Source: Pseudobdellovibrio sp031428275 (GTDB lineage: Bacteria > Bdellovibrionota > Bdellovibrionia > Bdellovibrionales > Bdellovibrionaceae). Taken from it: 64,000 nt of DNA. The stretch spans positions 78,540 through 142,539 of the forward strand of contig JANPPC010000019.1 of assembly GCA_031428275.1 (NCBI GenBank). The letters run 5' to 3'. The notes beneath the pieces are model-generated. The model saw only the letters and a program-made list of their open reading frames with translations, had not been told where the DNA came from and made no database searches. The position numbers and the translations under genes were made by a program. Shown piece after piece: positions 53,586-62,200 of this stretch. Every line of letters starts with the position of its first letter. The stretch's first letter is position 1.

Positions 53586-53617
53586 ATTTTGACCTCATGT
53601 CAAAATATAAGTAGAAA
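53586..53617 (+). promoter_or_regulatory. Probable promoter of the tRNA-tuf operon
   Basis: TTGACC (53589-53594), 17 bases, TAGAAA (53612-53617), about 66 bases before tRNA-Thr(TGT). The -35 lies inside a perfect inverted repeat ATTTTGAC (53586-53593)/GTCAAAAT (53599-53606). The rest of the 53406-53683 gap shows nothing else I can name. Confidence 0.5.
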
Positions 53618-53683
53618 TTTCATCTTACGGTGTTGCTATCTAAATTTTTCTCGGTGAAATTTATGGGTAGTTATATCTATGTT

Positions 53684-53759
53684 GCTGGTTTAGCTCAATT
53701 GGTAGAGCAGCTGATTTGTAATCAGCAGGTTGCGGGTTCGAGTCCCATAACCAGCTCCA
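53684..53759 (+). tRNA. tRNA-Thr (anticodon TGT)
   Basis: Full cloverleaf with encoded CCA. Acceptor GCTGGTT/AACCAGC, D-arm GCTCAATTGGTAGAGC, anticodon stem GCTGA/TCAGC with loop TTTGTAA, T-loop GGTTCGAGTCC. First gene of the tRNA-tuf cluster. Confidence 0.98.
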
Positions 53760-53783
53760 AATTTTTGTGAGTATGTATTGTTT

Positions 53784-53870
53784 GGGTAGGTGCCCGAGTG
53801 GCTAAAGGGGGCAGACTGTAAATCTGCTGGCTTCACGTCTACGAAGGTTCGAATCCTTCCCTGCCCACCA
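53784..53870 (+). tRNA. tRNA-Tyr (anticodon GTA)
   Basis: Acceptor GGGTAGG/CCTGCCC with one G-T pair, anticodon stem GCAGA/TCTGC with loop CTGTAAA, long variable arm as expected for class II tRNA-Tyr, T-loop GGTTCGAATCC, encoded CCA. Confidence 0.98.
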
Positions 53871-53906
53871 ACTAAATGCGTAGTCACAAGAATTTGTGTT
53901 TTAAGG

Positions 53907-53983
53907 GCGGGGGTAGCTCAATTGGCTAGAGTATCTGCCTTCCAAGCAGAGGGTTGCGGGTTCGAGACCCGTTCCCCGCTCCA
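53907..53983 (+). tRNA. tRNA-Gly (anticodon TCC)
   Basis: Acceptor GCGGGGG/TCCCCGC, D-arm GCTCAATTGGCTAGAGT, anticodon stem TCTGC/GCAGA with loop CTTCCAA, T-loop GGTTCGAGACC, encoded CCA. Confidence 0.97.
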
Positions 53984-54001
53984 AGTTTTTAAACGGGATT
54001 T

Positions 54002-54076
54002 GCCCGTGTAGCTCAGTGGTAGAGCACACCCTTGGTAAGGGTGAGGTCGTCGGTTCGGCTCCGATCACGGGCTCCA
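54002..54076 (+). tRNA. tRNA-Thr (anticodon GGT)
   Basis: Acceptor GCCCGTG/CACGGGC, D-arm GCTCAGTGGTAGAGC, anticodon stem CACCC/GGGTG with loop TTGGTAA, T-loop GGTTCGGCTCC, encoded CCA. Last tRNA before tuf. Confidence 0.98.
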
Positions 54077-54199
54077 ACTTCCGTTGGTTCTCTCAGGCAG
54101 GGCGATGGCATGAAATTTAGTTTTTTTGATTTAATATAGATTTTAGTTTTTTAAGTTTGATGAATGAAATTATAATAACAAATCTCTCAGGAGGAAATA

Positions 54200-55390
54200 A
54201 TGTCTAAAGAGAAATTCAACCGAAATAAACCGCATGTTAACATTGGAACTATTGGTCACGTCGATCATGGTAAAACAACTTTAACTGCAGCTATTACAAC
54301 TACTCTATCTAAATTAGGTGGCGGTAAGGCGATGGCTTACGATCAAATCGATAAATCTCCTGAAGAGAAAGAGCGTGGTATCACGATCTCTACAACTCAC
54401 GTTGAGTATGAAACAGCTAACCGTCACTACGCTCACGTTGATTGCCCGGGCCATGCCGATTACGTTAAAAACATGATTACTGGTGCCGCTCAAATGGATG
54501 GTGGTATCCTTGTTGTTTCTGCAGCAGATGGTCCAATGCCACAAACTCGTGAGCATATCCTTTTAGCTCGTCAGGTTGGCGTTCCTGCACTTGTTGTTTT
54601 CATGAACAAGTGTGACATGGTTGACGACAAAGAATTACTTGAGCTAGTTGAGATGGAAATCCGCGAATTATTATCTAAATACGAATTCCCAGGCGACGAA
54701 ATCCCTATCGTTCAAGGTTCTGCAAAACTTGGATTAGAAGGCGACACTTCTCCACTAGGAACTCCTTCTATCATGAAATTGATGGAAGCTTGTGATACTT
54801 ACATTCCACAACCTGCACGTGCTATCGATAAAACATTCTTGATGCCAGTTGAGGACGTGTTCTCAATCTCTGGTCGTGGAACTGTTGTTACCGGTCGTGT
54901 TGAGCGCGGAATCGTTAAAGTAAATGACGAGATCGAAATCATCGGTATCCGTCCAACTCAAAAAACAACTGTTACAGGTATCGAAATGTTCCGTAAGCTT
55001 CTTGACGAAGGTCAAGCTGGCGATAACTGCGGCGTTTTATTACGTGGTACTAAAAAAGAAGACGTTGAGCGTGGTCAAGTTTTAGCTAAACCAGGTTCAG
55101 TTAAGCCGCATAAAAAATTCAAAGGCGAGGCTTACATCCTTACTAAGGAAGAAGGCGGACGTCATACTCCATTCTTCACAAACTACCGTCCACAGTTCTA
55201 CTTCCGTACAACTGACGTGACTGGTGTTGTAACTTTGAAGGCTGGAACTGAAATGGTTATGCCTGGCGATAAAATCGAAGTAAACGTTGAGTTAATCACT
55301 CCAATCGCCATGGAAATGGGATTACGTTTCGCGATTCGCGAAGGTGGCCGTACAGTTGGCGCCGGCGTTGTTACTGAAATCGTTGAGTAG
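54200..55390 (+). CDS. tuf: Elongation factor Tu
   Basis: 396 aa. G1 'GHVDHGKTT', switch I with 'RGITI', G3 'DCPGHADY', G4 'NKCD', G5 'GSAK', and domains 2 and 3 complete to 'AGVVTEIVE'. It delivers aminoacyl-tRNA to the ribosome. A strong SD (aggagga) precedes the ATG. It follows four tRNA genes (Thr-Tyr-Gly-Thr), the same order as the E. coli tufB operon. It is ended by the terminator at 55453. Whether a second tuf exists in an rpsL operon cannot be seen here. Confidence 0.99.
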   Translation: MSKEKFNRNKPHVNIGTIGHVDHGKTTLTAAITTTLSKLGGGKAMAYDQIDKSPEEKERGITISTTHVEYETANRHYAHVDCPGHADYVKNMITGAAQMDGGILVVSAADGPMPQTREHILLARQVGVPALVVFMNKCDMVDDKELLELVEMEIRELLSKYEFPGDEIPIVQGSAKLGLEGDTSPLGTPSIMKLMEACDTYIPQPARAIDKTFLMPVEDVFSISGRGTVVTGRVERGIVKVNDEIEIIGIRPTQKTTVTGIEMFRKLLDEGQAGDNCGVLLRGTKKEDVERGQVLAKPGSVKPHKKFKGEAYILTKEEGGRHTPFFTNYRPQFYFRTTDVTGVVTLKAGTEMVMPGDKIEVNVELITPIAMEMGLRFAIREGGRTVGAGVVTEIVE

Positions 55391-55452
55391 TTTTTACTAC
55401 TGAATCGAAGTCATTAACGCACAGCGATAATACGACATTCAAAAAATACGCC

Positions 55453-55490
55453 AAGGGGATAACTTAACAGTTGTCCCCTTTGTGTTTTTA
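55453..55490 (+). terminator. Rho-independent terminator of tuf
   Basis: AAGGGGATAAC (55453-55463) pairs with GTTGTCCCCTT (55470-55480) over 11 bp (one G-T) around a 6-base loop, followed by TGTGTTTTTA. It lies 63 bases after the tuf stop. Confidence 0.85.
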
Positions 55491-55533
55491 GAGTTATATT
55501 TTGCGTCTTGTGTGACGCCAAAACGAAAACTAC

Positions 55534-55609
55534 AGGGGAATAGCTCCAGCGGTAGAGCGAACGACTCCAAATCGTTAGGTCGTGGGTTCGAATCCCTCTT
55601 CCCCTGCCA
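55534..55609 (+). tRNA. tRNA-Trp (anticodon CCA)
   Basis: Acceptor AGGGGAA/TTCCCCT, D-arm GCTCCAGCGGTAGAGC, anticodon stem AACGA/TCGTT with loop CTCCAAA, T-loop GGTTCGAATCC, encoded CCA. It heads the secE-nusG-rpl-rpo region, as in many bacteria. Confidence 0.98.
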
Positions 55610-55654
55610 AATTAGTTGAAAAAACTAATTGTTTTGTGGTGTTGCATGAAAAAC

Positions 55655-55678
55655 TTTTGGTAAAAATATTTACCAAAA
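55655..55678. repeat. 10 bp inverted repeat between tRNA-Trp and secE
   Basis: TTTTGGTAAA (55655-55664), AATA, TTTACCAAAA (55669-55678), perfect. No T-run follows on the + strand, so it is more likely an RNA-processing hairpin downstream of tRNA-Trp or a regulator site than a terminator. Confidence 0.6.
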
Positions 55679-55706
55679 AAACGTTTCGAAAATTTATGGG
55701 GAATGC

Positions 55707-56084
55707 ATGGATAAAACAGTTTCTAAAGTCGTTACATTAAGCTTTTTACTATTCTCAATTTTAATTGGATTAACGGTCTCAACATTATTAAAAGTTTTTT
55801 CAGGTGCTTTTGGTCCAATCGCGAAGGCGATGAATTACGATTTATTTAAACATGGTTTGCCAGTTGCTTTGACTCTCGCACTGTTCATCTATCTTCAATT
55901 CAATAGCAAAATGTTAATTTGGGCTGATGAGGTTATCATTGAAATTAAAAAGATCGTATGGCCTCCGGGTAAAGATGTTCGCGGAATGACGGTCGTCGTC
56001 GTCGTGATGGTTTTAATTTCTAGTGTGATCGTTAGTTTTTTCGATATGTTCTCAGGCTTCGTTCTTAACCAATTAATGAAATAA
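55707..56084 (+). CDS. secE: Preprotein translocase subunit SecE
   Basis: 125 aa with three membrane segments (about 8-30, 48-66, 92-120), the longer three-span form seen in E. coli. The conserved cytoplasmic amphipathic stretch is 'EIKKIVWPPGKDVRGMT' before the last span. It stabilises SecY in the translocon. GGGGA precedes the start. Its stop overlaps an ATG of nusG. Confidence 0.95.
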   Translation: MDKTVSKVVTLSFLLFSILIGLTVSTLLKVFSGAFGPIAKAMNYDLFKHGLPVALTLALFIYLQFNSKMLIWADEVIIEIKKIVWPPGKDVRGMTVVVVVMVLISSVIVSFFDMFSGFVLNQLMK

Positions 56085-56098
56085 TGGAGTTAACTACT

Positions 56099-56647
56099 AT
56101 GGATAAAAAATGGTACATCGTTAACGTTCAATCTGGTTGCGAAGCTACTGCAAAGTCTGCAATCGAAGATCGAATCCGTTCGGCGAAAATGGAAACTGCT
56201 TTTGGCGAAATTTTAATTCCAGCAGAAAACGTTGTTGAATTAGTGAAGGGCCAAAAGACGACAAAATCTCGCAAATTTTTCCCAGGCTATATTTTCGTAA
56301 ATATGAACTTAAGTGATCAGACTTGGCATTTAGTAAAAAACTCTTCTAAGGTTTCTGGTTTCGTTGGAGCGGGTGCTGGTAGCGCAAAAACTCGTCCACC
56401 TGAAGTTCCTGAACACGAGGTTATGCGGGTCACTCAGCAAATGGCTGGCCTAGGAGAAAAACCTAAAACTAAAATCAACTTCTCTGTTGGCGAGCAAGTT
56501 ATGGTTGTTGATGGACCTTTCAGTAATTTCAACGGAACGGTTGAAGACATCAACGAAGAAAAAGCAAAAGTAAAAGTGTTAGTAAGTATCTTCGGACGCC
56601 CAACTCCAGTTGAGTTGGATTTTGTTCAGGTAGAGAAAAGCGTTTAA
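56099..56647 (+). CDS. nusG: Transcription elongation/antitermination factor NusG
   Basis: 182 aa from the ATG at 56099, which follows GGAG by 9 bases and gives the canonical 'DKKWYIVNVQSGCEATA' start; an in-frame ATG at 56084 would add 5 residues. NGN domain 1-120 ('FFPGYIFVNMNLSDQTWHLV'), KOW domain at the end ('VGEQVMVVDGPFSNFNGTVEDINEEKAKVKVLV'). It binds RNA polymerase and couples to Rho or S10. Confidence 0.96.
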   Translation: MDKKWYIVNVQSGCEATAKSAIEDRIRSAKMETAFGEILIPAENVVELVKGQKTTKSRKFFPGYIFVNMNLSDQTWHLVKNSSKVSGFVGAGAGSAKTRPPEVPEHEVMRVTQQMAGLGEKPKTKINFSVGEQVMVVDGPFSNFNGTVEDINEEKAKVKVLVSIFGRPTPVELDFVQVEKSV

Positions 56648-56737
56648 TTATCTATTAATCCGAAAAGTCATAGGGGCTTTTTGGTAAATAATAACCCTCA
56701 TCCTAAAAAAATTGGATGAATGCAAAGTGGGATCAGT

Positions 56738-57163
56738 ATGGCAAAAAAAGTTACAGGTATGATCAAATTGCAGATACCGGCAGGGAAAGCTAATCCAGCT
56801 CCACCCGTTGGACCGGCACTTGGGCAGCATGGGGTAAACATTATGGAGTTCTGTAAGCAGTTTAATGCTAAGACTCAGGCGCTTGGTGATAGTATTGTAC
56901 CTATCATCATCACTGTGTACCAGGACCGTTCGTTTACTTTCATCACCAAAACGCCTCCGGTATCTTCGTTAATCAAGAAGGCATTGAAATTAGAGTCAGG
57001 CTCTAAAATGCCACAAAAAGATAAGGTCGGTAAAATCAACCAAGGCCAAATCAAAACAATCGCAACGACTAAGTTGCCCGATTTAAACTGTGTATTAGTA
57101 GAATCTGCAATGAGACAAGTTGCTGGAACTGCTAAGAGCATGGGTATCGAAGTTCAGGAATAG
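56738..57163 (+). CDS. rplK: 50S ribosomal protein L11
   Basis: 141 aa from the ATG at 56738 ('AKKVTGMIKLQIPAGKANPAPPVGPALGQHG'), the canonical L11 start; the ATG at 56720 would add six atypical residues. Conserved 'FCKQFNAKTQ', 'FTFITKTPPVS' and 'GTAKSMGI' follow. It forms the GTPase-associated centre with 23S rRNA. rplA follows 8 bases later. Confidence 0.98.
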   Translation: MAKKVTGMIKLQIPAGKANPAPPVGPALGQHGVNIMEFCKQFNAKTQALGDSIVPIIITVYQDRSFTFITKTPPVSSLIKKALKLESGSKMPQKDKVGKINQGQIKTIATTKLPDLNCVLVESAMRQVAGTAKSMGIEVQE

Positions 57164-57171
57164 GCGCGAAT

Positions 57172-57873
57172 ATGGGAAAAAAATTTACAGCAGCTGCTAA
57201 AAAAGTTGATTCTACTAAAAAATATACTTTCGACGAAGGCATGAAACTAGTTATCGATACGGCTCCGGCTAAATTCGATGAATCAGTTGATGTGGCTATT
57301 CGCTTAGGTATCGATCCTAAACAATCTGATCAACAAGTTCGTGGTGCGATTGCTTTACCTCACGGTTTAGGCAAAAATGTACGCGTTGTTGTTTTCGCAA
57401 AAGGTCCTAAAGAGAACGAAGCTAAAGCAGCCGGCGCTGACTATGTTGGTGGCGATGATTTAGTAGCGAAAATCAACGATGGTTGGTTGGAATTCGATAA
57501 ATGTATCGCGACTCCAGACATGATGGCGACGGTTTCTAAAGTTGCGAAGGTCCTAGGGCCTCGTGGTTTAATGCCGAACCCTAAAGTTGGAACTGTAACG
57601 ATGAATGTTGGCGATGCTGTGACCGCAGAAAAAAAAGGTAAACTTGATTTCCGCGTTGATAAAGCAGGTATCGTGCACGTTTCTATCGGTCGTAAATCTA
57701 TGGGTGTTGCGAAGTTAAAAGATAACTTCGATGCTTTCATGGGCGCGATCGTAAAAGCGAAGCCAGCGACTTCTAAGGGTATTTACTTACGTACTCTTTC
57801 AATCGCTTCAACTATGGGCCCAGGTATCAAGCTTGATGCAAATCAAGCGATGGCTGGTTCTGACGATAACTAA
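57172..57873 (+). CDS. rplA: 50S ribosomal protein L1
   Basis: 233 aa. 'KFDESVDVAIRLGIDPKQSDQQVRGAIALPHGLGK', 'GPRGLMPNPKVGTVT' and 'GKLDFRVDKAGIVHVSIGRKSM' are L1 signatures. It forms the L1 stalk and, in many bacteria, represses its own rplK-rplA mRNA. Followed by a 145-base leader before rplJ. Confidence 0.98.
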   Translation: MGKKFTAAAKKVDSTKKYTFDEGMKLVIDTAPAKFDESVDVAIRLGIDPKQSDQQVRGAIALPHGLGKNVRVVVFAKGPKENEAKAAGADYVGGDDLVAKINDGWLEFDKCIATPDMMATVSKVAKVLGPRGLMPNPKVGTVTMNVGDAVTAEKKGKLDFRVDKAGIVHVSIGRKSMGVAKLKDNFDAFMGAIVKAKPATSKGIYLRTLSIASTMGPGIKLDANQAMAGSDDN

Positions 57874-58018
57874 GATTTTTTAACTAGAGCGTCGATGAAA
57901 GCTGGTATCAGCTGAAAGCGGAAACGTAATCAGCAGATGTAAATTGTGAAGAAGAATTTCTCTTTAACACAGGCCACTCGAGATGACGTTCTTAAAACTC
58001 ACGAAGGGAGGTTCCGGT
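57874..58018 (+). promoter_or_regulatory. Probable L10 leader (rplJ 5' UTR)
   Basis: 145 bases between rplA and rplJ with several short paired segments and purine-rich internal loops ('agcggaaacgtaatcagcag'). The position and 'acgaagggaggt' end match where L10-(L12)4 binds to repress rplJL in many bacteria. I assign it by position and character; no full covariance match can be made by eye. Confidence 0.45.
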
Positions 58019-58558
58019 ATGTTAAGAGCTGATAAAGACACAGACATTAAATTGATCTCTGAAAAATTAGCAAAAGCTAAAGGTGCCTTTGTCGTAGACT
58101 TTAAGGGCATGAAAGTAGAACAGGTAACTAATCTACGTAAAAAGCTTCACGCTGTTGAGTCTGAGATGAAGGTTGTGCGCAACACACTTGCGAAGCGCGC
58201 ATTCAAAGATCACCCCACTGTTGGTGGTGCATTCGAATCGACAATGACTGGTACAAACGCAATCGTTTTTGCGTTTAACGAAGTTGTTGGCGTTGCGAAA
58301 ACATTAGCTGATTTTGGTAAAGATGTTGAAGCTCTAAAGATCAAAACGGGTATGATGGACGGCGAAGCGCTTGATGCTAATAAAATCAAGTTCCTTGCGA
58401 CATTGCCTGGTAAAGATCAGCTCCGCGCGCAATTCTTATGTTTATTAAAAGAGCCATCGGCTCGTTTAGTTCGCCTAATGAATGTATACGCAGAGAAAAA
58501 CGGCGCAGCGCCGGCAGCCGCATCTGAAGATGCAGCGCCAGCAGCACCACAAGCTTAG
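58019..58558 (+). CDS. rplJ: 50S ribosomal protein L10
   Basis: 179 aa from the ATG at 58019, which has AAGGGAGG 6 bases upstream; an in-frame ATG at 57983 would add 12 residues inside the leader. 'KAKGAFVVDFKGMKVEQVTNLRKKLH', 'KVVRNTLAKRAF' and 'RLVRLMNVYAEK' match L10. The C-terminal Ala/Pro tail ('APAAASEDAAPAAPQA') is a common L10 extension. It anchors L7/L12 dimers. Confidence 0.97.
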   Translation: MLRADKDTDIKLISEKLAKAKGAFVVDFKGMKVEQVTNLRKKLHAVESEMKVVRNTLAKRAFKDHPTVGGAFESTMTGTNAIVFAFNEVVGVAKTLADFGKDVEALKIKTGMMDGEALDANKIKFLATLPGKDQLRAQFLCLLKEPSARLVRLMNVYAEKNGAAPAAASEDAAPAAPQA

Positions 58559-58640
58559 GCCTAGAGAATTAACTCTAGGTTTATATTAATTTAATATTCT
58601 TCAAACCTCAGGTTTGAAAATTTTTGGAAGGAAATTTAAA

Positions 58641-59006
58641 ATGGCTATGACAAACGAACAATTAGTAGAAGCATTATCATCAAAAACAGTAATTGAAATT
58701 GCTGAACTTGTTAAAACTTTAGAAGAAAAATGGGGCGTTTCTGCTGCTGCTCCAACTGCGGCGGCTGCTGCAGCTGGTCCTGCTGCTGAAGCACAAACTG
58801 CTTTCGACGTTATCTTAGTTGAAGCGGGCGCGAACAAAATCGGCGTAATCAAAGAAGTACGCGCGATCACTGGTTTAGGTTTAGCTGAAGCAAAAGCTTT
58901 AGTTGAAGCTGGCGGAAAAGCAGTTAAAGAAGGCGCGACTAAAGAAGATGCTGATAAATTCAAGAAACAACTTGAAGCAGCAGGCGCGAAAGTTACTGTT
59001 AAGTAA
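58641..59006 (+). CDS. rplL: 50S ribosomal protein L7/L12
   Basis: 121 aa from the ATG at 58641 (SD ggaagga about 10 bases before). N-terminal dimer domain 'NEQLVEALSSKTVIEIAELVKTLEEKWGV', Ala-rich hinge, and C-terminal domain 'FDVILVEAGANKIGVIKEVRAITGLGLAEAKALVE..GKAVKEGATKEDA'. It recruits translation factors. Separated from rplJ by 82 bases. Confidence 0.98.
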   Translation: MAMTNEQLVEALSSKTVIEIAELVKTLEEKWGVSAAAPTAAAAAAGPAAEAQTAFDVILVEAGANKIGVIKEVRAITGLGLAEAKALVEAGGKAVKEGATKEDADKFKKQLEAAGAKVTVK

Positions 59007-59029
59007 TTTTTATTCTGTTAGTTCGATAC

Positions 59030-59066
59030 GGGGCGGGGTTTTACGACCTTCGCCCTTTAGTATTTT
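59030..59066 (+). terminator. Possible attenuator between rplL and rpoB
   Basis: GGGCG (59031-59035) pairs with CGCCC (59051-59055), with two weak G-T pairs and a G-C inside, followed by TTTAGTATTTTT. A partial terminator here would lower rpoB/rpoC expression relative to rplL, as known in E. coli. The remaining bases to 59281 show no other feature I can support. Confidence 0.45.
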
Positions 59067-59281
59067 TAACAGTTCAAGTTTTTGTAGTATTTTTTTTAAA
59101 TAAAAAAGTACCGAGGACTTAAAGTTTTAAAAAGATTAAGAAAAGTTTTAGTAAGTTTTAATGTGGGTCTTGGTATTTCCCCCCGAAGCGAAACACCACT
59201 CTTAGGCGACGGCTTAAGATTATTCAAATCGAGCGCAAGCTCGACAGCATTGCCGACAGGCGTGCAAAATGGGAGAACGGA

Positions 59282-62200
59282 ATGAATAAGACTCCGATTA
59301 CTGCTTCTAATCTGCGGATTAGAAAATCTTTCGCGAAAAACAAACAGGTTATTGAAATTCCTAATTTGATCGAATTACAAAAACGATCTTATGAAGCATT
59401 TCTACAAAGAGAAATGGATCCAGATCGTCGTGGAGCTGATGGCTTAAACGGTGTATTTAAATCTGTATTCCCAATCTCTGATTTCAATAACACATCATCT
59501 TTAGAGTTCGTGAGTTACACTCTTGAACCAGCTAAATACGATGTTGATGAGTGCCGTCAGCGTGGAATGACTTACGCTGCCCCAATCAAAGTTACATTGC
59601 GTTTAATCGTATTTGATATCGATGAAGAAACTGAAGCACGCAGCATCCGTGACGTAAAAGAACAAGAAGTCTACCTTGGTGAAATCCCATTGATGACTGC
59701 AAACGGTTCTTTCATTATCAACGGTACCGAGCGCGTTGTTGTTTCTCAGTTGCACAGATCTCCGGGTGTTTTCTTCGATCACGATGGTGGTAAGAACAAC
59801 GCTTCAGGAAAATTAATCTACTCAGCGCGTGTAATTCCTTACCGTGGTTCTTGGTTAGACGTTGAATTCGATCAAAAAGACGTGATCCACGTCCGTATCG
59901 ATCGTCGTCGTAAATTCCCAGTGACAATCTTATTAAAAGCATTGGGTTACAACGTTGAGCAATTATTAGAATATTTCTACGACCTTGATGAAATCGTGGT
60001 TAAAGGTAAACAATTATTCCGCAAGTTAGACATCGAAAGAATGTCTGGCCAACGCGCGATTGCTGATATCATTGATCCTAAATCAGGCGAAGTATTAGTA
60101 AAAGCGGGCCGCCGTATTACTCGTGCCATTGTTAAAAAAGTAAAAGACTTAAACTTAACTGAACTTGAAATCCAACCTCAAGATTTAGAAGGTAAAGTAT
60201 TAGCTAAACCATTGATCGACGAATCAACTGGCGAAATCATTGCTGATGCAAATAACGAATTAACTGTAGCGACAATCAAAAAAGCAATGTCATCTGGCAT
60301 TGAAAACTTCTTCTTAATTTTCTTTGATGGTTTAACAGTTGGTCCTTTCTTACGTAATACTTTATTAGTTGATAAAGTTGCTAATAAGGATGAATCGTTA
60401 GTTGAAATCTACAAACGTTTACGTCCGGGCGAGCCTCCAGTTCTAGAAGCTGCTGATGCTTACTTTAACCGTTTATTTTTTGATCCAGAAGCATATGACT
60501 TATCTGAAGTTGGTCGTATCAAGATCAATCATAAATTCGGTATTTCGATGGAAGAATGTCCTCCATCTTTCCGCGTATTAACTCACAAAGATATTTTATC
60601 AACGGTTAAGCACTTAATCGATTTGAAAAATGGTCGCGGTGTTGTTGATGATATCGATCACTTAGGAAATCGTCGTGTACGTTCAGTGGGTGAGCTTTTA
60701 GAAAATCAATACCGTATCGGTTTGGTTCGAATGGAGCGCGCAATTAAAGAGCGTATGTCTTTACAAGATGTTGAAACAATGATGCCTCACGATTTAGTGA
60801 ATGCAAAACCTGTGAATGCAGTTGTTAAAGAATTCTTCGGTTCTTCTCAATTATCTCAGTTCATGGATCAAACGAATCCGTTATCTGAAATTACACATAA
60901 GCGTCGTCTGTCGGCTCTAGGGCCCGGCGGTTTAACTCGTGATCGCGCTGGTTTCGAAGTACGTGACGTACATCCAACGCATTACGGTCGTATTTGTCCG
61001 ATCGAAACGCCAGAGGGACCAAACATCGGTCTTATCGCGTCTTTATCTACATATGCACGTATCAATAACTACGGTTTCATTGAAACTCCATACCGCAAAG
61101 TAGAAGGTGGAAAAGTTTCGGCTGAAATCCATTATATGTCGGCACTTGAAGAGGGTGGACATTATAAGGCTCAAGCGCCAACCGACGGAAAAAACAATAG
61201 CGAACTAGCTCCGGGTACACACAACGTGCGTAGAGATGGTGAGTATGAATTAGTTGATCGTGATAAAGTAACTTTGATGGACGTTTCTCCGTCTCAGTTG
61301 GTTTCTATTGCGGCATCTTTGATTCCGTTCCTTGAGCATGATGATGCCAATCGCGCCCTAATGGGTTCGAACATGCAACGTCAGGCCGTTCCACTTATTA
61401 AATCTCGTGCACCACTTGTAGGTACCGGCGTTGAGCGTTTAGTTGCTCGCGATTCTGGAACTTCGGTTGTTGCTACAAATGATGGCATAGTTGAATTAGT
61501 AGATGCGTCTCGTATCGTGGTTCGTCGTCTTGCAAAAGGCGGAGAGCTTGGTGCAAACGTTGATATCTACAATCTAACTAAATACCAGCGTACAAATCAA
61601 AATACGTGTTTCAATCAGAAACCAATCGTTAAAAAAGGCGATCGTGTTTCTAAATCAGACATCATCGCGGATGGGCCTTCAACTGAACTAGGTGAATTAG
61701 CATTAGGACAAAACATCCTAGTCGCGTTCACTCCTTGGATGGGTTACAACTTCGAGGATTCCATTTTGATTTCTGAGAAGTTATTAAAAGAAGACACATA
61801 CACGTCTGTACATATCGAAGAATTCGAATGTATCGCGCGTGATACGAAACTTGGCAAAGAAGAGATCACACGTGATATCGCCAACGTTGGTGAAGAAGCG
61901 TTAAAAGATCTAGATTCTTCAGGTATCATCCGTATCGGTGCTGAAGTAAAACCAGGCTTCATCTTAGTGGGCAAAGTTACGCCAAAGGGCGAAACGCAAT
62001 TGTCTCCAGAAGAAAAACTTTTACGAGCTATCTTCGGTGAAAAAGCGGGCGACGTGCGTGATACATCATTACGCGTACCATCTGGCGTTTACGGAACAGT
62101 GATCGATGCTCAAGTTTATTCTCGTGAAGGTTCTGACCGTGATGAGCGTTTAGCATCTATCATCGAAGATAAGCGTACTAAATTAGAAAAAGATTTAGTG

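Noticed and set aside
53690..54011. Open frames on both strands over the tRNA cluster (53690-53887 minus, 53790-54011 plus)
   Set aside because: They lie across well-formed tRNA genes and translate tRNA sequence.
58601..58963. 120-codon antisense frame over rplL
   Set aside because: Ala-rich shadow of the L7/L12 gene.
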